Assembly (NCBI GenBank): GCA_937884385.1
Contig: CALGCW010000071.1
Location: 1-10,580 of the forward strand
DNA length: 10,580 nt
Direction: 5' to 3'
Source of the DNA: an uncultured Clostridia bacterium
GTDB taxonomy: Bacteria; Bacillota; Clostridia; Oscillospirales; CAG-272
In this document: positions 1 through 6,466 of the stretch, piece by piece
How the letters are laid out: the number at the start of each line of letters is the position of its first letter
Numbering within the stretch: position 1 is the first letter of the stretch
Position numbers and translations under genes: made by a program
The notes under the pieces: generated by a model
Told to the model about the DNA's origin: nothing
The model's input: only the letters and a program-made list of their open reading frames with translations
Databases searched by the model: none

Positions 1-56
1 GCGACAAAAGTTTTTTGGTTCTTTTTTTCAAAAAAGAACATCTTCTTTCCTTTGTC
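1..56. repeat. Palindromic intergenic repeat, left copy
   Basis: This is an AT-rich nested inverted repeat lying beyond the prs terminator. The inner arms are 18-27 and 30-39 (GTTCTTTTTT against AAAAAAGAAC). The outer arms are 3-10 and 49-56, matching at 7 of 8 positions. Read on the minus strand (the sense of prs), the hairpin is followed by CCAAAAAA and then CTTTTGTCGC. The right end of the window has a closely similar hairpin followed by the same CCAAAAAA tail. Neither side of the hairpin has a U-tract after it, so it is not a standard intrinsic terminator. It is probably one copy of a dispersed genomic repeat; copy number cannot be judged from one window. Confidence 0.6.
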
Positions 57-88
57 ACTTCTCCCCGATAAATCCCAATTTAGCGTGT

Positions 89-115
89 AAAAAGCCACTC
101 TTTGTGAGTGGCTTT
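89..115 (-). terminator. Intrinsic terminator of prs
   Basis: A perfect 10-bp stem (AAAGCCACTC, 91-100, against 106-115) with a 5-base loop lies 13 bases past the prs stop codon. In the minus-strand sense the stem runs into five consecutive T residues (93 down to 89) and is preceded by an A-rich stretch. This is the form of a rho-independent terminator. On the plus strand the following TTTAATTTTT is a weaker tract, so some bidirectional activity is possible. Confidence 0.82.
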
Positions 116-128
116 AATTTTTGACATA

Positions 129-1241
129 TTATCTTTTTCCGTATTTTTTGAGCACGTTATTGATTCTGTCAACGGGATCAAGCAGACGGCTGATCGTGTC
201 ATCGTGATTGAGTGTATCAACGAGGAACGCAACGTATTTGCACATATTCACCTCACACCACCAAGCCTTTTCGTGAAGCTCTGGCTTATGATAAACAAGG
301 TTCGTCGTAAAGATCTTATCTATAAGACCTTGCTCATACGCCTTGTCAAATTTGTCAAATCCGCTTGTGAAAAGACCAAAGGTCGCGAAATTGAATATTC
401 TCTTTGCTCCCTTTGCCTTAAGCTGCTTTGCGACGTCAAGCAGACTCTCGCCCGAGGCGATCATATCGTCAACGATGATAACGTCTTTGCCGTGAAGGTC
501 TTGACCGAGGTATTCGTGAGCCTCAATTGGATTTCTTCCGTTTACGATAACAGAATAGTTGCGGCGCTTGTAGAACATGCCAATATCGATGCCAAGCACG
601 GATGAATAATACATACATCTCTGCATCGCACCCTCGTCGGGGGATATCATAACGAGGTGATCCTTATCAACAACGATATCGGGCACGTTCTTAACGAGTG
701 CCTTTATCATCTGATAAGTCGGCTGAACGTTATCAAAGCCGGAAAGCGGGATCGCATTATTAATTCTGGGGTCGTGAGCATCAAAAGTAAGGAAATTGGT
801 GACGCCCATTCCGATAAGCTCCTGAAGCATAAGAGCACAGTCAAGTGACTCTCTCGCGCTTCTCTTGTGCTGTCTGCCCTCGTAAAGCATGAGCATAATA
901 ACGGTTATTCTTCTCGCCTTGCCCGCGATAGCAGCAATCGTACGCTTAAGGTCACAGTAGTGATCGTCGGGGCTCATAGGCACCTGCATACCGTACATAT
1001 CGTATGTCACACTGTAGTTAAAGCAGTCGGTAATGATATAAACGTCATCGCCACGCAAGGTCTCGTGGATAACACACTTTGCCTCACCCGTACCAAATCT
1101 TGGACATTCGTGATCGACAACGAAGGTCTCCTCAGGCTCTGATTTTCTCCATTCCTTGAGATAGGAGTCAACCTGTGAGACAAATTCCTCACAACCCTTC
1201 ATACCAATTACTCTCAATTCACCGTAAAGTTCCTTTTTCAT
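129..1241 (-). CDS. prs: Ribose-phosphate pyrophosphokinase, long divergent form
   Basis: The product should transfer pyrophosphate from ATP to ribose 5-phosphate, giving PRPP for nucleotide, NAD, histidine and tryptophan synthesis in the cytosol. Numbered from the start at 1241 (370 residues), it keeps several PRPP-synthetase landmarks: GTGEAK near 50, the GRQHKR segment (122-127) in place of the usual ARQDRK, the catalytic-His region DAHDPRI (154-160), SPDEG (200-204), the flexible-loop Lys/Arg YKRR (224-227), and the PRPP loop VDDMIASGES (257-266). The PRPP loop departs from the usual DDxxDTxGT. The protein is about 55 residues longer than the usual 315, with extra sequence before the PRPP loop and at the C-terminus. 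An upstream ATG at 1250 sits one base from the AGGGGG Shine-Dalgarno (1252-1257). The ATG at 1241 is 10 bases away and is preferred. The gene has its own promoter and terminator. PRPP synthetase is likely; another PRPP-binding phosphoribosyltransferase-fold enzyme is possible. Confidence 0.87.
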   Translation of the reverse strand: MKKELYGELRVIGMKGCEEFVSQVDSYLKEWRKSEPEETFVVDHECPRFGTGEAKCVIHETLRGDDVYIITDCFNYSVTYDMYGMQVPMSPDDHYCDLKRTIAAIAGKARRITVIMLMLYEGRQHKRSARESLDCALMLQELIGMGVTNFLTFDAHDPRINNAIPLSGFDNVQPTYQMIKALVKNVPDIVVDKDHLVMISPDEGAMQRCMYYSSVLGIDIGMFYKRRNYSVIVNGRNPIEAHEYLGQDLHGKDVIIVDDMIASGESLLDVAKQLKAKGAKRIFNFATFGLFTSGFDKFDKAYEQGLIDKIFTTNLVYHKPELHEKAWWCEVNMCKYVAFLVDTLNHDDTISRLLDPVDRINNVLKKYGKR

Positions 1242-1277
1242 TGTGGTCATTCCCCCTGAAATATCAAATTATGATTA

Positions 1278-1307
1278 ATTATAACACAATCAAACACTGT
1301 TTGACAA
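1278..1307 (-). promoter_or_regulatory. Sigma-A-type promoter of prs with extended -10
   Basis: On the minus strand the -35 is TTGTCA (1302-1307; 5 of 6 consensus) and the -10 is TATAAT (1278-1283; 6 of 6), separated by 18 bases. TG-T immediately before the -10 makes an extended -10. Transcription would start near 1271, about 30 bases before the chosen prs start. That leader is too short for a PRPP or purine riboswitch. The rest of the 1251-1391 gap holds two small palindromes but no clear terminator for mutS2, so readthrough from mutS2 into prs is possible. Confidence 0.75.
1290..1304. promoter_or_regulatory. 15-bp palindrome in prs promoter spacer, candidate operator
   Basis: TCAAACA-C-TGTTTGA is a perfect inverted repeat with 7-bp arms around one central base. 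It fills the centre of the spacer between the prs -35 and -10 and overlaps the -35. A dimeric repressor bound here would block RNA polymerase. I do not recognise the site as belonging to a named regulator. It may be a chance palindrome in AT-rich DNA. Confidence 0.4.
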
Positions 1308-1316
1308 GATGATTTT

Positions 1317-1331
1317 TGATGATTTTCATCA
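1317..1331. repeat. Inverted repeat just upstream of the prs -35
   Basis: TGATGA-TTT-TCATCA has perfect 6-bp arms and a 3-base centre. Relative to prs it lies roughly 10 bases upstream of the -35, where an activator or second operator would sit. GATGA/GATTT-type motifs recur around it, so low complexity may explain it. Confidence 0.3.
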
Positions 1332-1391
1332 CTTTTTTATCTGTTTTTAAGGCACTTAGCACAACTTTGTCGAAACGACGCAATCATTGCT

Positions 1392-3782
1392 CTATTTGAG
1401 CTCAACTACGGTCACACCGCCGTCGCCCTCGCCATACTGACCGATGCGGAAGCTCTTCACCCTCGCATCCTTGCGGAGTCGCTCCCAAAGAGCCTTTTTG
1501 AGCGCGCCCGTTCCCTTTCCGTGTATAAGTCTGACGGTGCGGTAGCCAATGAGCATCGCCTCGTCAAAGTACTTATCCACCTTAAGCCAAGCCTCCTCGC
1601 CATTCATACCGCGCAGGTCGATCTCGTCCTTGCAATCCCTGCTGACGGTCGCCTTATATTCTCCCGCGCGGCTCTTTTTGCCGGATTTATCTATAAATGA
1701 AGGCGCGTTCTCCACAAGCTTGAGATTTTTTACCTTGGTCTTCGTGCGAATGATACCCGCCTGAACGGTCACGTTTCCATTCTTATCGGGGGCTTCGACG
1801 ACGTAGCCGTTTTTGTCGATATTGACGATGTATACCTCGTCACCCACCTTAAGAGGACGTGGGAGAACGTATTGGGCATCCACCTTCTCCTCTACGGGGT
1901 TGAATTTATCCTCGTTTTCACGCAGATACGCCCTCATCTTACGCCTTGCATCGTCCACAGCATCTCCGAGCTTTTCACTCTCTCTTTGCTTGCGAAGCTT
2001 GTCCATCTCAGAGAGAATGTAGTCACTCGAAGCCTTCGCACTTTGCACGATGGCAACTGCCTTTTCCTTTGCGCGGTTCAATTCCCTGTCAGCCTCTGCA
2101 AGCTTGCGATTTAGCTGCTTTTCACTATCCGCCTTGAACCTTTCGTATTCAACGCGGAGAGCCTCTGCCTCTGCGCGCTCGCGTTCCATCTGTATTCTGC
2201 TCTCTTCGAGCTTTTCAATGACCGTTTCGAAATTTCTGTCCTCACTGCCGATAAATTCCTTGGCTCTTTGCACGATCTTTTCATCAAGACCAAGCTTTGA
2301 TGAGATGGCAAACGCATTGGACTTGCCGGGTGTACCTATAATAAGCCTGTAGGTGGGCTTGAGCGTCGATACGTCAAATTCGCAGGATGCGTTGGTCACG
2401 CCCGCCGTTTGCAAGGCATAAGCCTTAAGCTCCGCATAGTGCGTGGTCGCCATACACATAGCGCCCTTATCCCTGACCGCTTCGATTATCGAATGGGCAA
2501 GTGCCGCCCCCTCAACAGGGTCAGTGCCTGCGCAAAGCTCGTCAAACAGTACAAGGCTCTCTCCCGTGATCTCGTCAAGCATCTTCACGATGCTCACCAT
2601 ATGGGATGAGAACGTTGAAAGGCTCTGCTCTATACTCTGCTGGTCGCCTATATCGGCAAAAATATTGTCAAAAACGCAAAGCTCACTTCCCTCGTCGCAA
2701 GGAATCTGAAGTCCCGATTGCGCCATAAGCGCAAAAAGTCCAAGGGTCTTGAGGGTGACGGTCTTGCCGCCTGTGTTCGGACCCGTGATAATGAGCGTAT
2801 CGTTTCCGCAGTCGATACGAAGGTCAACGGGAACTACCTTATCGCGGTCAATAAGGGGATGACGCGCACGCTTGAGGTTGACCGTTCTGCCGCGCGAGAT
2901 ACCCGGCATTACTGCATTCATCCTCTCTGCAAGAGTGGCGCACGCAAAAATAAACGCAAGCTCGGAAATATTGAGATAGTCGAGATATATCGCCCTGCTC
3001 GCGTCACTCACAAGTGCCGAAAGCTCGGCAAGGATGCGCTCGATCTCGTGCTCCTCTCGGCTTTGAAGCATACGAAGCTCGTTGTTTGCTTCAACTACCG
3101 ACGCAGGCTCGATAAACATCGTCGCACCCGACGCACTCGTATCGTGAAGCAAGCCCTTCACCTCGTTTTTACACTCCGCTTTTACGGGAACGACGTATCT
3201 GCCGTTCCTCATCGTGACGATGTTCTCCTGAAGATACTTGGAGTGTGAGCCTACCGTCACGTACTTTTGCAAAATATCTTTTATTCTGTTGTTTTCATTT
3301 CTTATCTTGCGTCTTATTTCCGAAAGCGCGGGGCTCGCCTCGTCCGCCATCATCTCCTCGGAGATAATGGAACGGAAAATGCGTTCCTCTAATTTTCTGT
3401 CGGGAATAAGGCGGTCAAATATCTCGTCAAGGCAAGTATCAAAAAGCTTATTGCCGTTTATGTAGTCAACAAGCATCCTTGACGAGCGAAGCACCGCCGC
3501 AACATCGAGCAGCTCCCTCATTGAAAGGACAGCGCCCTTTTCCGCCCTCTCGCAGGAGGCGCTGACATCACGTATATTCGAAAACGTGGGCATTCCCTTG
3601 GCATTGGCAAGGCGACGCGCATCTGCGGTCCTGTTCTGTCTGCGAAGCATAAGAGTGACGTCGCTTGTCGGTTCAAGCGAAAGCGCAAGCCTTTGCGCCC
3701 CTTCGGTCATCGCAGCCTCGGAGAGAAGTGCTTTTATCTTATCAAATTCAAGTGTTGAAAATAGATTTTCTGAATATTTCAT
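1392..3782 (-). CDS. mutS2: Endonuclease MutS2 (MutS-family ATPase with Smr domain)
   Basis: MutS2 is a dimeric ABC-type ATPase lacking the mismatch-recognition domain of MutS1. The family suppresses homologous recombination and, in Bacillus, splits collided ribosomes. The 796 residues show the full plan: an N-terminal lever/clamp region (about 1-300); Walker A GPNTGGKT (334-341); Walker B LFDE with D414 and E415, followed by the GTDP segment; a long Lys/Glu-rich coiled coil (about 505-640); a small beta domain (about 645-700); and a C-terminal Smr domain starting at D722 (DLRG) with H754 in HGKGTGAL. No key residue is missing. The ATG at 3782 has a Shine-Dalgarno, TAAGGA, five bases upstream that overlaps the recO stop. 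The recO-mutS2 gap is 8 bases, so the two are probably co-transcribed. The length is normal for the family. Confidence 0.96.
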   Translation of the reverse strand: MKYSENLFSTLEFDKIKALLSEAAMTEGAQRLALSLEPTSDVTLMLRRQNRTADARRLANAKGMPTFSNIRDVSASCERAEKGAVLSMRELLDVAAVLRSSRMLVDYINGNKLFDTCLDEIFDRLIPDRKLEERIFRSIISEEMMADEASPALSEIRRKIRNENNRIKDILQKYVTVGSHSKYLQENIVTMRNGRYVVPVKAECKNEVKGLLHDTSASGATMFIEPASVVEANNELRMLQSREEHEIERILAELSALVSDASRAIYLDYLNISELAFIFACATLAERMNAVMPGISRGRTVNLKRARHPLIDRDKVVPVDLRIDCGNDTLIITGPNTGGKTVTLKTLGLFALMAQSGLQIPCDEGSELCVFDNIFADIGDQQSIEQSLSTFSSHMVSIVKMLDEITGESLVLFDELCAGTDPVEGAALAHSIIEAVRDKGAMCMATTHYAELKAYALQTAGVTNASCEFDVSTLKPTYRLIIGTPGKSNAFAISSKLGLDEKIVQRAKEFIGSEDRNFETVIEKLEESRIQMERERAEAEALRVEYERFKADSEKQLNRKLAEADRELNRAKEKAVAIVQSAKASSDYILSEMDKLRKQRESEKLGDAVDDARRKMRAYLRENEDKFNPVEEKVDAQYVLPRPLKVGDEVYIVNIDKNGYVVEAPDKNGNVTVQAGIIRTKTKVKNLKLVENAPSFIDKSGKKSRAGEYKATVSRDCKDEIDLRGMNGEEAWLKVDKYFDEAMLIGYRTVRLIHGKGTGALKKALWERLRKDARVKSFRIGQYGEGDGGVTVVELK

Positions 3783-3790
3783 ATTTTTCC

Positions 3791-4591
3791 TTAAAGTAAA
3801 ATCGAATAATACAAATCAAGTGAATCAAATCCGTGCCCGAGGTGGTGGAGCAGATAGCCCTCGCAGGCTTTTGCAAACATCTTAAGGTCCTCACCCTCCG
3901 AAAGCGCAAACGAAAACAGCTTTTCCGCAGGTGATGACAGCACGTACCTTACCGCCGCAAGTGATGCGGGGTTAAGAGGCAAAAGCACGCTTGCCTCTCG
4001 CACGTCGTCATATGCATTGCGGCTGATGGTACGATGCGTCCCCGCCCTCTTATTAAGGCACTCAGAGCAGATAAGCGCGCCGTTCATAACGTCAAAATAG
4101 ATATTATCCGCGCTTTCGACACCGCAAGACTCACAGCGGTGAAGATCGGGCATATATCCCGAAAGTGCCGCCGCGCGAAGCTCGAATGCAGATTTTATCT
4201 GCTCACGGGGTCGCATATCGCTCATTATTGCAAAAAGAGTATTGAGAGTTAGACGAAGTATTGCAGAGCAATCCGCGTTTTCACCCGAAAGCTCGCCCGT
4301 CACGTCGCAAATATAGGTTGCAAGAAACAGCTTTTCGATATCGTTACGAAGCTCGTAGAAGGAATAATTAAGCGAGCCTCCCCTGATCCACGGAATACCG
4401 CTGCTCCTTTGATTCAATTCAAAATTAGCATACACGAAGGGCTCTGTGAGATTTTTTACCTTGCTTTTAAGCGAGCGAGCGCCCTTGGCTATAACGGTCT
4501 GCTTGCCGTCCTTGGTAAGTATCGTTATCAGACGGTCATTTTCACCGTAGTTCTGCGCACGCAGAACAAGTCCGTCAACGGTATATAGCAC
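3791..4591 (-). CDS. recO: DNA repair protein RecO
   Basis: RecO helps load RecA onto SSB-coated single-stranded DNA, with RecR and RecF, and anneals complementary strands. The 266-residue protein has the N-terminal OB-fold signature (GLVLRAQNYGENDRLITILT followed by AKGAR, about residues 7-40), an alpha-helical C-terminal region, and a four-cysteine zinc site at C153, C156, C175 and C178. The start is GTG (4589-4591), with AAGGGA about nine bases upstream; no ATG is placed better, and the N-terminus matches the family. It lies between era and mutS2. The era-recO order is conserved in many Bacillota. The 78-base gap before it is the widest in the run and contains a GC-rich hairpin, so recO-mutS2 levels may differ from those of the upstream genes. 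Confidence 0.94.
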   Translation of the reverse strand: MLYTVDGLVLRAQNYGENDRLITILTKDGKQTVIAKGARSLKSKVKNLTEPFVYANFELNQRSSGIPWIRGGSLNYSFYELRNDIEKLFLATYICDVTGELSGENADCSAILRLTLNTLFAIMSDMRPREQIKSAFELRAAALSGYMPDLHRCESCGVESADNIYFDVMNGALICSECLNKRAGTHRTISRNAYDDVREASVLLPLNPASLAAVRYVLSSPAEKLFSFALSEGEDLKMFAKACEGYLLHHLGHGFDSLDLYYSILL

Positions 4592-4623
4592 ACACTCACT
4601 TCCCTTCTCAGCATTTCGTCGCA

Positions 4624-4642
4624 GGACGCACCGCGTGCGTCC
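4624..4642. repeat. GC-rich hairpin between era and recO
   Basis: GGACGCAC-CGC-GTGCGTCC is a perfect 8-bp GC-rich stem with a 3-base loop, inside the 78-base era-recO gap. No U-tract follows on the minus strand, so it is not a standard terminator. It could mark an mRNA processing or stabilising site, or be a copy of a small dispersed palindrome. No convincing recO promoter is visible around it. Confidence 0.55.
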
Positions 4643-4669
4643 GCTTCAAATTAAGCCTTAATCGGCTGA

Positions 4670-5557
4670 TTATTCCTCATCGTGATAACCGAAGTTACCC
4701 ACAGTTTTTGCGCTCTCGCGCCAGTTTTCCTTGACCTTTACCCAAAGGTTAAGATAAACCTTCTTTCCAAGGAGCTTTTCAAGGTCCTCACGGGCATATG
4801 AGCCAACCATTTTAAGCTCCTTGCCGCCCTTGCCGACGATAATTCCCTTGTGGCTCGCTTTTTCGCAGAATATCTCCGCACGAATGGTCACCATAGTTCT
4901 TTCGTCCTTGAATTCTTCGATTACAACGGCAACACCGTGGGGTATTTCTTTATTTAGTGTTCTTAAGATTTTTTCGCGAATGATCTCAGCCGCCATCTGA
5001 CGGATAGGCTGATCGGTCACTATATCATCGGGGAAAAACCACTCGCTCTCGGAGAGGAATTTTGACAATTCCTCAAGAAGCGCATCCACCTGCTCTCCCT
5101 TCTTGGCACAGATCGGCACGAACGCATCAAAATCACATTTTGCCGCGTATGCAGTAATGGTCTGCGCAATAATATCGCGCGTGTACAGGTCGACCTTATT
5201 AAGCGCCAGAATTGCGGGAACACCGCTTTTCTTGACGTATTCCATTACGTTTTCTTCAACCTTGGTTATCTCCTTACCCGCATCGACAACGAGAACGACC
5301 GCATCCGCATCGTGCATCGAATCGTTAGCCGCCTTTACCATAAAGTCGCCCAAAGAGTTTTTGGGCTGATGTATTCCGGGTGTGTCGAGAAAGACGTACT
5401 GATCCTCCCCGACCGTATGTATTCCTATAATCCTGTTTCTCGTCGTCTGCGGCTTTGATGAAACGATAGCCACCTTTTCTCCGAGTATTCTGTTCATAAG
5501 TGTCGATTTTCCCACGTTGGGGCGACCTACGATTGCTATAAATCCTGTTCTTTTCAT
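4670..5557 (-). CDS. era: GTPase Era, 30S ribosome assembly
   Basis: Era is an essential GTPase that binds the 3' end of 16S rRNA and acts as a late checkpoint in 30S subunit assembly. The 295 residues contain G1 GRPNVGKS (11-18), the G2 region QTTRNR (37-42), G3 DTPG (58-61), G4 NKVD (120-123) and G5 CAKKG (150-154). They end in a KH domain whose GKGG loop (242-245) binds RNA. The reading frame extends upstream to 5611, but ATG 5557 is chosen. It has AAAGGA a few bases upstream, gives the usual N-terminus directly before G1, and leaves an 11-base gap after the preceding gene instead of a 43-base overlap. Era and YbeY act on the same end of 16S rRNA, which fits their shared cluster. Confidence 0.97.
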   Translation of the reverse strand: MKRTGFIAIVGRPNVGKSTLMNRILGEKVAIVSSKPQTTRNRIIGIHTVGEDQYVFLDTPGIHQPKNSLGDFMVKAANDSMHDADAVVLVVDAGKEITKVEENVMEYVKKSGVPAILALNKVDLYTRDIIAQTITAYAAKCDFDAFVPICAKKGEQVDALLEELSKFLSESEWFFPDDIVTDQPIRQMAAEIIREKILRTLNKEIPHGVAVVIEEFKDERTMVTIRAEIFCEKASHKGIIVGKGGKELKMVGSYAREDLEKLLGKKVYLNLWVKVKENWRESAKTVGNFGYHDEE

Positions 5558-5568
5558 CGTCAATTCCT

Positions 5569-5889
5569 TTATTTCTCCAATAATTCGTTTTCTGCTCCGC
5601 AATATGGACATTTCGGATAGTCCATATCATAGTCTTTTTTGCAATTTGTGCATTGGTGCTGTGGCAGATCTTCGCCTTCGTCAAGAGGAAGGTGCATACC
5701 GAGCTTGTCCTCAAGATAGGATACTCTGTCAAGAAGCTCTCCCACCGTGTGCAAAAGCACTCCCACAACGGCTCCGCTGAAAGCCACCGCCAATCCGATC
5801 ACAAACTCCCCAGATGCCAATGCAAAAATAAGCGTCAGCACGGATATCGCGATCATTACTATTCCCAAAGCTCTGAAAAATTTACTCAT
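5569..5889 (-). CDS. Small two-helix membrane protein with C-terminal zinc ribbon (1)
   Basis: I do not recognise this 106-residue protein. Two hydrophobic segments (about 7-26 and 28-48) are followed by a charged amphipathic helix (about 49-64, VGELLDRVSYLEDKL). A linker leads to a compact four-Cys site C80-X2-C83-X10-C94-X2-C97 (CTNC...CPYC), typical of a zinc ribbon. The ribbon is probably cytosolic, attached to a membrane hairpin. An upstream in-frame ATG at 5904 has AGGA touching it. The ATG at 5889 has GGGAG eight bases away and begins 5 bases after the upstream stop, so it is preferred. The gene sits directly before era and after a clear paralogue with the same Cys spacing. Function is unknown: the ribbon could bind RNA, protein or only metal. 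The gene itself is well supported. Confidence 0.85.
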   Translation of the reverse strand: MSKFFRALGIVMIAISVLTLIFALASGEFVIGLAVAFSGAVVGVLLHTVGELLDRVSYLEDKLGMHLPLDEGEDLPQHQCTNCKKDYDMDYPKCPYCGAENELLEK

Positions 5890-5894
5890 ATGTA

Positions 5895-6224
5895 TTACTC
5901 CCATTCCTCATGTGATTTTATGTAGTTATTCAAACGCTTGTTTTCGCAATATGGGCATTCCTTAACGTCCATATCGTATTTTCTGCCGCACCTGTCACAG
6001 CGCATCATAGGCAGATCGTCGCTGTCATAGTCATAAATAAACCGTGACAGCTTCTCTTCAAGGTCTGCAAGCCTTTTAGCGTAGATCGCCATAAAAAGCT
6101 CTGCAAATCCCAAAATAATGATCGTCAGGCACAATACCCCGTTAAGATCAAACGGATTGGTAACGCCAACGAAAATAAACGCGCCACCCATTACCATAAG
6201 CACTATCGGCAAACGCTTAATCAC
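5895..6224 (-). CDS. Small two-helix membrane protein with C-terminal zinc ribbon (2)
   Basis: This 109-residue protein has the same plan as its downstream neighbour. It has two hydrophobic helices (about 5-21 and 28-48), a charged helix (about 49-62, KRLADLEEKLSRF), an acidic linker (DYDSDD) and the zinc-ribbon cysteines C76, C79, C90 and C93. The ribbon shares a KYDMD-like core and a CPYC end with the neighbour (KDYDMD and RKYDMD). The start is GTG at 6224, which overlaps the previous stop as GTGA. A strong AAAGGAG lies nine bases upstream, which settles this start. The two proteins look like products of tandem duplication, now diverged outside the ribbon. I assign no function; topology suggests a membrane-anchored cytosolic ribbon. 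Confidence 0.85.
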   Translation of the reverse strand: MIKRLPIVLMVMGGAFIFVGVTNPFDLNGVLCLTIIILGFAELFMAIYAKRLADLEEKLSRFIYDYDSDDLPMMRCDRCGRKYDMDVKECPYCENKRLNNYIKSHEEWE

Positions 6225-6457
6225 TTTTTCTGACTCCTTTTTCGAATAATTCCATCAAGCCTGTCCTCTGCGTTTTTAACCCTGCGGATAAAGTCTCCGA
6301 CAAAATACAGAGCAAGCGCGATAAGCCATTGATATATGAGATATGACATAAACAGTCCAATCTCGTGCTCTTCCGCAGCACCCCATATCGTTACTCTTGC
6401 GACGTTTCCCCAGAATAAAAACCAAACAACTGCTAAAATCTTAAAAAATAACGCCAT
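6221..6457 (-). CDS. Small two-helix membrane protein lacking the ribbon (3)
   Basis: This 78-residue protein has two hydrophobic stretches (about 4-26 and 35-54) and then a charged helix. The helix reads VGDFIRRVKNAEDRL (53-67) and aligns without gaps to VGELLDRVSYLEDKL of the gene at 5569-5889, with 7 of 15 positions identical. It then stops after a basic RKRSQKK tail, with no cysteines. It therefore looks like the third member of the family, without the zinc ribbon. The stop is built into the GTGA overlap with the next gene, so the end is not an obvious recent truncation. The ATG at 6457 has GAGGG six bases upstream and starts 9 bases after ybeY. Function is unknown; the two ribbon proteins are possible partners. 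Confidence 0.8.
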   Translation of the reverse strand: MALFFKILAVVWFLFWGNVARVTIWGAAEEHEIGLFMSYLIYQWLIALALYFVGDFIRRVKNAEDRLDGIIRKRSQKK

Positions 6458-6466
6458 ACATTGCCC

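Noticed and set aside
11..39. Left hairpin read as an intrinsic terminator
   Set aside because: The T-run is in the stem or before it, with no U-tract after the stem on either strand. The real prs terminator is at 91-115.
108..605. Plus-strand open frame of 165 codons near the left end
   Set aside because: It lies almost entirely antisense to prs, starts inside the terminator hairpin, has no Shine-Dalgarno and resembles nothing. It is a shadow of the prs frame.
1242..1277. PRPP or purine riboswitch before prs
   Set aside because: The predicted leader is about 30 bases, far too short for these aptamers.
1332..1391. Terminator after mutS2
   Set aside because: Only tiny palindromes with 1- to 3-base loops (1369-1379 and 1380-1390) are present, with no U-tract directly following.
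2718..3248. Plus-strand open frame of 176 codons inside mutS2
   Set aside because: It is antisense to the conserved MutS2 ATPase region, with biased basic composition and no start signal. It is explained by mutS2 codon use.
5558..5611. Upstream extension of era to an earlier ATG
   Set aside because: It would overlap the preceding zinc-ribbon gene and add 18 residues before the normal Era N-terminus. The internal ATG has a good Shine-Dalgarno.
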